A stretch of 42,686 nt of DNA from Deltaproteobacteria bacterium (lineage in GTDB: Bacteria; Desulfobacterota; Deferrimicrobia; Deferrimicrobiales; Deferrimicrobiaceae). Positions within the stretch are counted from its first letter, which is position 1. Each line of letters opens with the position of its first letter. This document shows, piece after piece, positions 36,167 through 42,686 of this stretch. A program made the position numbers and the translations under genes. Location: contig JANXQJ010000093.1 in NCBI GenBank assembly GCA_025356865.1, positions 1 through 42,686 on the forward strand. Reading direction: 5' to 3'. The notes below the pieces were generated by a model that ran no database searches, was not told the DNA's origin, and saw only the letters and a list, made by a program, of their open reading frames with translations.

Positions 36167-37828
36167 ATGACGATGGACGCGTTCGCCGACTGGAAATTGT
36201 TTCCCCGTGATCCGGGCGTCTACCTGATGCACGACACCCGGGGCAAAGTACTTTACGTCGGCAAGGCCAAGGATCTCCGCGCACGCCTTTACAGTTACAC
36301 GTTGCCCGGAGGCGACGGCCGGCCGCAGATCCCGCTCCTGCTTCGGCGCGTGTCGTCCGTCCGCTGCATCGTCACCTCGACCGAAAAAGAAGCCCTCCTT
36401 CTTGAAAACACCCTCATCAAGCAGCACCGGCCTCCGTTCAACGTCGAACTGCGCGACGACAAGGAATACCTGCTTTTGCGAATCGACCCGGCCGAAACGT
36501 ACCCGCGTTTCGAACTGGTCAGGCGTGTCGTCAAAGCCGACGGCGCAATCTACTTCGGGCCTTTTTCGTCCGCGCGCGGAATCCGGGAGACGTTGCGGTC
36601 GATCCACCGACTGTTCCCGCTCTGCTCCTGTTCCCGGAAGAAATTCGGTTCCCGGACCCGCCCGTGCCTCAATTATCAGATGGGACGTTGCCTGGGCGGT
36701 TGTGCCGGGATGGTGACCCGGGACGGGTACATGCCGGTGGTTCAAAATGCGATCCGGTTCATGCGCGGCGATTACAGGGAACTGCTCAAGGACTGGAAAA
36801 TCCAGATGGCGGCGCTAGCGTCCGAATTGTGTTTCGAGGAAGCGGCGGCGCTCCGCGACCGGATCGACCTGATCGCCATTACGATGGTTCGGCAGCGGGT
36901 GGTCCGGGCGGTCCCGGGCGATGTGGATGCGCTGGGATGGCATCGGGCCGGCGACGAGGTGACCGTTGCGATCCTGCACATACGCGATGGGCGACTTTCC
37001 GATGCGCATTCGTTTCATTTCGACAGTGTCGTGGAAGACACGGAATCCCTGGCCTCGTTTCTGCCGATGCATTACTCGGAAGAAGCCTTCTTTCCGGGAG
37101 AACTGCTTCTCCCGATGGTGATCCAGGGAGCCGAGGCACTCGAATCAGTGCTTTCAGACCGGGCGGGCCACACGGTTTCGGTGCGCATTCCACAAAAAGG
37201 AGAGCGGGTCCGGCTGATCGAACTGGCTGGCCGTAATGCCGCCGAGGCGCACCGGATGCGAAAGGAAAAGGCGGCGTCCTACGAACGGATCTCCGCGAAA
37301 CTTTCCGAAATGTGCGATCTGCCCCGACTTCCGATCCGGATCGAAGGGTTCGATATATCCAACATATCCGGCACCGAAGCGGTCGGATCGATGGTGACGT
37401 TCATCGGGGGGAAAGCGGTCAAGAAATATTACCGCAAATTCACTATCCGCGGCATCGAGGGGCAAAACGATTTCGCCATGATGGAGCAGGTCGTGCGCCG
37501 ACGGTTCGGACACGACGAGGATTTCGGCGGGATGCCCGATTTGCTCCTGATCGACGGTGGGAAAGGGCAGCTGGGCGCGGCGCTGGCTGCGATGGAGGAC
37601 GCCGGTTGCGGTTCCGTCCCCGCGATCTCGCTGGCCAAGGAACGAAACCGGGAAGGTGAGACCATCTTTGTCGAGCGGGTATTCCTTCCCGGCCGTAAGA
37701 ATCCCGTCATCCTTCCGAAAAATGACCCGCTTCTCCTGTTGCTGATGCGCATTCGCGACGAGGCGCACCGCTTTGCCGTGTCGTTTCATCGGGCCAGTCG
37801 CACAAAAAAGGCGTTCGCTCCGAAATAG
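36167..37828 (+). CDS. uvrC: Excinuclease ABC subunit C lacking the usual C-terminal HhH domain
   Basis: A 553-residue UvrC, the dual-incision nuclease of excision repair. It contains the GIY-YIG nuclease (GVYLMHD, VLYVGKAKDLRARL), the cysteine cluster region CSRKKFGSRTRPCLNYQMGRCLGGC, a UVR domain (ASELCFEEAAALRDRIDLI) and the RNase H-like nuclease (IEGFDISNISG, LLLIDGGKGQLGAAL). It ends at DEAHRFAVSFHRASRTKKAFAPK, where other UvrC proteins continue with a tandem helix-hairpin-helix domain of about 55-65 residues. Other frames past the stop do not encode such a domain. The start is uncertain: ATG 36167 is used, with GTG 36155 or ATG 36173 possible. Confidence 0.9.
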   Translation: MTMDAFADWKLFPRDPGVYLMHDTRGKVLYVGKAKDLRARLYSYTLPGGDGRPQIPLLLRRVSSVRCIVTSTEKEALLLENTLIKQHRPPFNVELRDDKEYLLLRIDPAETYPRFELVRRVVKADGAIYFGPFSSARGIRETLRSIHRLFPLCSCSRKKFGSRTRPCLNYQMGRCLGGCAGMVTRDGYMPVVQNAIRFMRGDYRELLKDWKIQMAALASELCFEEAAALRDRIDLIAITMVRQRVVRAVPGDVDALGWHRAGDEVTVAILHIRDGRLSDAHSFHFDSVVEDTESLASFLPMHYSEEAFFPGELLLPMVIQGAEALESVLSDRAGHTVSVRIPQKGERVRLIELAGRNAAEAHRMRKEKAASYERISAKLSEMCDLPRLPIRIEGFDISNISGTEAVGSMVTFIGGKAVKKYYRKFTIRGIEGQNDFAMMEQVVRRRFGHDEDFGGMPDLLLIDGGKGQLGAALAAMEDAGCGSVPAISLAKERNREGETIFVERVFLPGRKNPVILPKNDPLLLLLMRIRDEAHRFAVSFHRASRTKKAFAPK

Positions 37829-37864
37829 GCCCCCACCGGAACGGCTGTTGCACATTTGCAGGGC

Positions 37865-40249
37865 ATGCCGATGCCGACACACCCTTTTCGGGGCACCGCC
37901 CCCTTCTTCCTCCTTTCCGCCATTTATATCGCCGGGCGTATCGTGGGCCTTGCCGCCTGGGACGGCTGGTGGGCCGTTTCGGTCCTGACGGGCCTGTTGG
38001 CGCTCGTGTCGGCCGCTTCCAGATTGCCGGTGCTGGCGACCGGATTGGCGGTTACCCTGTTTTGCGGGGTATTGTCGGCCGGCCGAACCGGATACGTGGA
38101 TCCCGAGGTGGCCCGTCCTTTTCTCGATAACGAAATGGTTTTTCGCGGAACGGTTGAATCGGTCAAGGTCACCGATGCAGGGTGGAGCGGCACGGCCGAT
38201 AACGTAACCGTCTCCACGCTGGACAACCGCGCTTCGCTCCGGTTGGCCCGGTCGGCTTTTTATATCCGGAATCCGGACACCCAAACGCCTTTCCCGGCCG
38301 AATTGCGGGCGACCGGCCGTCTCCACCCGATTCGCAGCATGGGAAATCCTGATGGAATTCCACGTGAGTGGGAGGCATTGGCATCGGGGACCCAGTTCGC
38401 TTTTACAGCCGATTCCAGCAAGACGATCCTGTTCCCTTGTCCGGATAGCAGCGCACGCTTCGCCGCGGCCCGTGAACGAACGGGAAGGTGGATCGTTCGA
38501 GTAACCGGGAAGTCCGAAGGAGGACTGTATCTCCTGTCGCTGGCTACCGGCATGGTACCTTCCGCGAGCCACCCGCTGGTCGTCCTGTTCCGGGCAACCG
38601 GCCTTGCGCACCTGTTTGCAATCTCCGGAATCAATGTCGTCATCTTTTTCGCAATGCACGCCGCCTTGTTGCGTGGTTTCCTTTGGGTACTGCGAATGCG
38701 AAAAGGGAGTCCGGACCTCAACCGAATTGCGTCGTTCGGCTCGCTACCGGTCTGCTGGGCCTATGTCTTGATGGCGGGCGCCCCGATACCGGCCGTTCGT
38801 TCCGCGGGAATGGTCACCGCCGCGGTCCTGCTATGGAATCTGGTCGGTGTACGTGGAGCCGGGTTCGGATTGTCGCTCCTTTTTTCAATGGTGGTCGCCG
38901 TCACGCCGTTTTCCATATTGACGCCTTCGTTCCTGCTTTCATACGGCGCGGTATTTTTCCTGATTTGCGCTACCCGCACAGAGGAAAATCATGCCGAGGA
39001 GATTATCCAGGAGAGGAAAGCCGGACTGAAGATCGGTCGATGGTTCGTCGTTGCAATCGAGAGTTCTGCCGTGGTTTTTTGCGGCACCCTCCCGGTTTCC
39101 GCTGCTTTTTTCCAGGGATTGCCCATCGGATCGATCCTGTGGAACGTACTCTTCTGCCCCCTGCTCGGTTCGGGCGGGGTAGCGGGGTCCTTCCTGGCCG
39201 TGCTGGGCGGCATGTTCCAGATCGAGTTTCTGGAGGTGCCGGTCCGCTTCATCGCCGATCTGCTCGGGTGGGAGATCATGTGGCTTCGGACAATTTCCGG
39301 AAACGGATCCGGTTATTTCGCACTCCCGCCGTCAGGCGTAGGGCCGATGGCCTTTTCGTCGGGTCTTGCCGTAGCCGCATCCCTTTGGCTGCGTTCGAAT
39401 GACAGGCGGGTCTGGCCGGCTCCCGTCACCGCGGCACTTCTTTTCCTGTTCTGGATACACCTCCCCTATGTCGGAATGCCCGATGCACGGATGTCGGTCA
39501 CGGCTCTAAACGTCGGAAACGGCGCAAGCCACGTCATCGGTTTCCCCGGCGGCGGAACGATGGTGCTCGATTGCGGAAGCGCGCTTCGAGGTGATTCAGG
39601 CAAACGGATACTGGTCCCATATCTCAGGTCCATCGGTGTGAACCGGATCGATCTGCTCGTATTGTCTCACCCGCACGAAGACCATTTCGGCGGTGTCGCG
39701 GCGTTGCTGGAAGCCATGCCGGTTGAAGAAATCTGGATACCGGAAGGTATCCCGGTACGTTTGTTCGGAAATGCCGTTTCAACTTATACCGGATATTTGC
39801 GCTCGGTCGGCAAGGGATTTTCCACGGAAAGGGGAGGGGCGGTCGTCAAGGTTCGATCAGTCGGAGACGGTTCCGGAACAGGAGCCAATTCGTCAAGCCT
39901 GTTGATAGAGGCAGGATATGGCCGGTTCAGCGCATGGTTTCCGGGCGACGTTGAGGGAGGACCGTCTTCCTGGGGGGCAATCGATGAAAAAAAGGACGAT
40001 TGCAGGGTATTGTTCCTGCCCCATCACGGATCGAAGGGAGCAGATCCCGAAGGTTGGGTCGTCGCCGCCTCGCCGGATATCGCCGTGATCCAGAATAGAA
40101 ATTGTTTGGCCGGGAAAAATCTGGTACCTTCAAATAAGATTTTTGCCTTGGATAATGGCGCATTGACCATCCGGACCGACGGTTGTTCCGTCATCGTCAG
40201 GCAGGAAGACGACTGTCGCCTCTGGAGGTTTCTTTGCCGTTTTTCCTGA
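37865..40249 (+). CDS. comEC: ComEC/Rec2-family DNA-uptake channel protein
   Basis: A roughly 794-residue ComEC/Rec2. It has an N-terminal membrane segment with a DUF4131-like exposed domain, then the competence transmembrane domain (LAHLFAISGINVVIFF and several helices through about residue 540). A C-terminal metallo-beta-lactamase-like domain carries LVLSHPHEDHFGG (HxHxDH near residue 602) and FLPHHGSKGAD. ComEC carries single-stranded DNA across the inner membrane during natural transformation; the lactamase-like domain is proposed to degrade the non-transported strand. It starts right after uvrC. Other competence genes are outside the window. The first codon is uncertain (ATG 37865, ATG 37871 or TTG 37856). 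Confidence 0.92.
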   Translation: MPMPTHPFRGTAPFFLLSAIYIAGRIVGLAAWDGWWAVSVLTGLLALVSAASRLPVLATGLAVTLFCGVLSAGRTGYVDPEVARPFLDNEMVFRGTVESVKVTDAGWSGTADNVTVSTLDNRASLRLARSAFYIRNPDTQTPFPAELRATGRLHPIRSMGNPDGIPREWEALASGTQFAFTADSSKTILFPCPDSSARFAAARERTGRWIVRVTGKSEGGLYLLSLATGMVPSASHPLVVLFRATGLAHLFAISGINVVIFFAMHAALLRGFLWVLRMRKGSPDLNRIASFGSLPVCWAYVLMAGAPIPAVRSAGMVTAAVLLWNLVGVRGAGFGLSLLFSMVVAVTPFSILTPSFLLSYGAVFFLICATRTEENHAEEIIQERKAGLKIGRWFVVAIESSAVVFCGTLPVSAAFFQGLPIGSILWNVLFCPLLGSGGVAGSFLAVLGGMFQIEFLEVPVRFIADLLGWEIMWLRTISGNGSGYFALPPSGVGPMAFSSGLAVAASLWLRSNDRRVWPAPVTAALLFLFWIHLPYVGMPDARMSVTALNVGNGASHVIGFPGGGTMVLDCGSALRGDSGKRILVPYLRSIGVNRIDLLVLSHPHEDHFGGVAALLEAMPVEEIWIPEGIPVRLFGNAVSTYTGYLRSVGKGFSTERGGAVVKVRSVGDGSGTGANSSSLLIEAGYGRFSAWFPGDVEGGPSSWGAIDEKKDDCRVLFLPHHGSKGADPEGWVVAASPDIAVIQNRNCLAGKNLVPSNKIFALDNGALTIRTDGCSVIVRQEDDCRLWRFLCRFS

Positions 40250-40295
40250 ATGCCGCAAACAGGGGGATCCCCGCCATTTCAGGCCGGAAGTTCTA

Positions 40296-41690
40296 ATGTC
40301 GAAAAATCGCATCCTGATCCTCGCCCCAGATGCTGAGGCGCTTGCGTCTTTTGCTCGGAGCGAGTCACTAAAAGACGTCCATTTCTTTGTCATGTCCGAA
40401 TGGGAAAAGGGTGTCTCGGCCCTCACGCAGGAATATTTTTCCATCATCATCGCCCGTCATTTCCCGGGCGACGGAGACGTGTCCTCTTTCACTTCCGAGT
40501 TGGCACGGCTTGCCCCCAAGACGCCCATCATCCTGATCACCTCCGCGACCGAGGGGCAGGTCGTCCGGGATGCGTTGCGCGGCGGCATCTGCGATGTTGT
40601 TTTCGAAGAAGCGATTTCCCTTGAACTGATCCCCCTCATCGAAAAATACATGTTCTCGGGCTATGCGGCGGTTCGCCGGTTATCGCTCGAGGAACTGTTC
40701 GAGTATTCCATACCGGTTCTGACTGCGACCGATATGAATCTGCTGGCGCTGACCGTTCTCGAAAAACTGGGAGAACTGGCCGGCTCGACCTACGGCATCC
40801 TTTTTCGCGAACACGAAGAATCCGGGACCGGCGGTTTCGCGGTCGTCGCCTCCAATGGCTTTTCCGAAGAATCGCTCGTCGCCGAATTCCTGCTCCGTTT
40901 CGGGGGGGGGGTGCTCCACGCCTCTTCGCCTGTCCCTACGGTCGTACCGGCCGAATCCATTTCTACCCTTCACCCCGAAGATGATCATCTCCTGGGCGAC
41001 AGCCGAAACTTTTTGCTTCTCCGGTTCGACCTCATGCCCGGAGTATCGATTCATGCCGTGCTTGGCGTGCGCAAGCCGCTGGGCCCCGAAGTGCTCGGCA
41101 GCGTTCTCCTCGATTTCCTGCTCCGGCAGTCGCGCTTCGCGTTCCTCAATTCGGAACGCTCCGTCCAGACGCAGAATCTCATCTACATCGATGATTTGAC
41201 CAAGCTTTACAACAGCCGCTATCTCAATGTCGTACTCGATCGCGAACTCAAGCGATCCGAGCGGTACCGGAATTTCTTCTCCGTCATGTTCATGGATCTC
41301 GATTTCTTCAAGCGGATCAACGATACGCACGGCCACCTGGTCGGAAGTCGCGTGCTCATCGAAGTCGGAACCGTGTTGCGCTCCTGCGTCCGTGAAACCG
41401 ACACGGTCGTCCGGTACGGTGGCGACGAGTTTGTCGTGGTCCTGGTCGAGTCCAACGCCGACGAGGCGTTTCTGGTGGCCGAACGGATGCGAAAACTGAT
41501 CGAGGCCAGATGGTTCGGACAGGAGAACGGGCTCAACCTTCACCTCACCATCTCCATCGGAATCGCCGCTTTTCCCGAGCATGCCTCTACCAAGCAGCAT
41601 CTGCTCAACATGGCCGACCAGGCCATGTATCGCGGCAAAGAATCCACGAGAAACGTGGTCTATCTCGCGGACATACAAAACGTCCCATGA
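40296..41690 (+). CDS. Diguanylate cyclase with pseudo-receiver domain
   Basis: A 464-residue protein. Residues 1-125 have a receiver-like fold (ILILAPDAEALASFA, PIILITSAT), but the expected phosphoacceptor Asp is not clear (IIIARHFPGDGD), so it may not be phosphorylated. A central region of about 150 residues, perhaps GAF-like, follows. The C-terminal GGDEF domain begins DDLTKLYNSRYLN and has FMDLDFFKRINDTHGH and an intact GGDEF at residues 375-379. An inhibitory-site motif RETD (366-369) lies five residues before it. It should make cyclic di-GMP with product inhibition. It lies between comEC and hisS; its stop overlaps the hisS start (ATGA). Confidence 0.9.
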   Translation: MSKNRILILAPDAEALASFARSESLKDVHFFVMSEWEKGVSALTQEYFSIIIARHFPGDGDVSSFTSELARLAPKTPIILITSATEGQVVRDALRGGICDVVFEEAISLELIPLIEKYMFSGYAAVRRLSLEELFEYSIPVLTATDMNLLALTVLEKLGELAGSTYGILFREHEESGTGGFAVVASNGFSEESLVAEFLLRFGGGVLHASSPVPTVVPAESISTLHPEDDHLLGDSRNFLLLRFDLMPGVSIHAVLGVRKPLGPEVLGSVLLDFLLRQSRFAFLNSERSVQTQNLIYIDDLTKLYNSRYLNVVLDRELKRSERYRNFFSVMFMDLDFFKRINDTHGHLVGSRVLIEVGTVLRSCVRETDTVVRYGGDEFVVVLVESNADEAFLVAERMRKLIEARWFGQENGLNLHLTISIGIAAFPEHASTKQHLLNMADQAMYRGKESTRNVVYLADIQNVP

Positions 41691-42686
41691 CGCTGCAACC
41701 CGTTCGGGGGATGAAAGACATCCTGCCCCCCGAATCCCTTCGCTGGGCCGCTCTCGAAGCCGTTTTTCGATCCTGCGCAACCGCCCACGGCTTTTCCGAA
41801 ATCCGGACGCCGATTCTCGAGAAAACAGAGTTGTTTTCACGAGGTGTCGGCGAAGCCACGGATATCGTCGAAAAAGAGATGTACACGTTCACCGATCGCT
41901 CCGGGGACAGTCTGACCCTGCGTCCCGAGGGCACGGCAGCCGTCGTTCGTGCGGTTCTTTCAGGACGCTCCGAGATCGGCGAATGGCCTGCCCGACTCTA
42001 TTACATCGGGCAGATGTTCCGGCACGAGCGGCCCCAAAAAGGGCGACTTCGCCAGTTTCATCAACTCGGAGCCGAGTTGTTCGGGACCGATTCCCCTCAT
42101 GCGGACGCCGAGGTCATTGCTTTTCTCTATCGCTTCCTGTCCAAGGTGGGGCTTCTCGGGGTTTCCCTCCAGATCAACACGCTGGGCGATCCCGAATGCC
42201 GTCCCGGGTACAACCGGGCTTTGGCCGATTTCCTCGCCGAGCGCGACGAAGCGCTTTGCGACGATTGTAGGCGCCGTCGGCTCACGAATCCGCTTCGCGT
42301 CCTTGATTGCAAGTCCGAAAAATGCACCACGGCGACCGTAGACGCTCCTTCGATTCTCGACATGCTGTGCGACGGGTGTCGCGGACATTTCGAAACGGTC
42401 GAGTCGGCGTTGCGCGATTTGGCCGTCCCGTTCGAACGCAATGCCCGGATGGTCCGGGGGCTCGATTATTACCGGCGAACCACGTTCGAATTCGTGATCC
42501 CCGGGATGGGTGCGCAGAACACAGTGGCCGCCGGCGGGCGTTACGACGGGCTAGCCGAGATGCTCGGATCAAAAGATCGGATCCCGGCCATCGGTTTCGC
42601 CATCGGAATAGAGCGCCTGCTGATGCTGACCGAGGCCGATTCAAAAAAGCGGGCGGACGCCGAGGTCATTGCTTTTCTCTATCGCT
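41687..42686 (+). CDS. hisS: Histidyl-tRNA synthetase, cut by the right edge
   Basis: The first 333 codons of HisRS, a class II synthetase. Motifs include QPVRGMKDILPPES, the motif-1 region GFSEIRTPILEKTELFSRGVG, LRPEGTAAVVRAV with the motif-2 FRHERPQKGRLRQFHQLGAE, the His-specific RGLDYYRRTTFEF, AAGGRYDGLAEML and motif-3 IGFAIGIERLLML. The anticodon-binding domain is beyond the edge. From 42653 the coding sequence abruptly repeats 34 bases from within the same gene, in frame. At this place other HisRS proteins enter the anticodon-binding domain, so the last 11 codons should be treated with suspicion. ATG 41687 overlaps the previous stop. Confidence 0.95.
   Translation, partial: MTLQPVRGMKDILPPESLRWAALEAVFRSCATAHGFSEIRTPILEKTELFSRGVGEATDIVEKEMYTFTDRSGDSLTLRPEGTAAVVRAVLSGRSEIGEWPARLYYIGQMFRHERPQKGRLRQFHQLGAELFGTDSPHADAEVIAFLYRFLSKVGLLGVSLQINTLGDPECRPGYNRALADFLAERDEALCDDCRRRRLTNPLRVLDCKSEKCTTATVDAPSILDMLCDGCRGHFETVESALRDLAVPFERNARMVRGLDYYRRTTFEFVIPGMGAQNTVAAGGRYDGLAEMLGSKDRIPAIGFAIGIERLLMLTEADSKKRADAEVIAFLYR
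42101..42134 (+). repeat. First copy of a 34-bp exact direct repeat in hisS
   Basis: Encodes ADAEVIAFLYR, a normal conserved HisRS segment at this position. The identical 34 bases recur at 42653-42686, 552 bases on, in the same frame. This copy is the expected one. Confidence 0.9.
42653..42686 (+). repeat. Second copy of the 34-bp repeat at the window end
   Basis: Exact copy of 42101-42134 reaching the last base of the window. In HisRS the sequence after the ERLLML region should not return to this segment. A terminal self-match of this kind is common where an assembler stops in a repeat loop; a real internal duplication is less likely. Confidence 0.9.

Noticed and set aside
37770-37990. A frameshift hiding the UvrC helix-hairpin-helix domain.
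   Set aside because: None of the three plus-strand frames after the nuclease domain shows a G(V/I)GxxR helix-hairpin-helix pattern; the DNA is taken up by the comEC start.

Overview
The window is a GC-rich, gene-dense bacterial chromosome segment with almost no non-coding DNA. It shows no phage, insertion sequence, CRISPR array, tRNA or rRNA. Gene content points to an anaerobic or facultative member of the former Deltaproteobacteria (Desulfobacterota/Desulfuromonadota-like), though this is an inference. The clues are an MglA polarity GTPase, a CarD regulator, HdrD-type Fe-S oxidoreductases, an HgdC/BadF-type activase, a DUF362 ferredoxin protein and an archaeal-type two-subunit methylmalonyl-CoA mutase.

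Layout. 1-759: the tail of folK and a TPR lipoprotein. 973-16365: an acyl-CoA/propionyl-CoA region. It has an IclR regulator followed by an acyl-CoA dehydrogenase. A convergent HTH-ADP-ribosylglycohydrolase fusion with an eroded metal site and a membrane HdrD-like Fe-S oxidoreductase lie on the minus strand. GlcD/GlcF-type oxidase subunits run divergently from the latter, then come a carboxyltransferase, an unusual biotin carboxylase-BCCP fusion and the methylmalonyl-CoA mutase large subunit. A small zinc-ribbon gene sits between the last two on the other strand. The expected path is acyl-CoA oxidation, then propionyl-CoA to methylmalonyl-CoA to succinyl-CoA. 16543-18299: birA (which would biotinylate the carboxylase) and coaX (first step of CoA synthesis) fit the same theme.

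18354-23480: a compact plus-strand cluster of an EF-G paralogue, a small repeat protein, MglA with a long C-terminal extension, and a GAF-GAF-degenerate GGDEF protein. 23480-26614: a molybdenum-cofactor/sulfur-transfer area. MOSC and MoaB/Mog genes on the plus strand converge on a minus-strand operon of a MoeB/ThiF E1-like enzyme, a PP-loop ATPase and a stand-alone LarE C-terminal-like protein. 26691-28934: a class V aminotransferase-fold enzyme and a response regulator with an HD-GYP domain. 28962-30829: a minus-strand pair, DUF362 ferredoxin and an HgdC-type activase. 30935-42686: carD with a textbook promoter and terminator, then a tightly packed run of ispDF, cysS, uvrB, uvrC, comEC, a diguanylate cyclase and hisS, which is cut by the window end.

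The most distinctive points are the HTH-ADP-ribosylglycohydrolase fusion, the enlarged biotin carboxylase, the EF-G2/MglA cluster, the separated LarE-like domain, a UvrC that ends before the usual helix-hairpin-helix tail, and an exact 34-bp in-frame repeat at the extreme right end, which may be an assembly artefact. I did not find one unmistakable new multi-gene system. The EF-G2/MglA cluster and the MoeB/PP-loop/LarE-tail operon are the best candidates.
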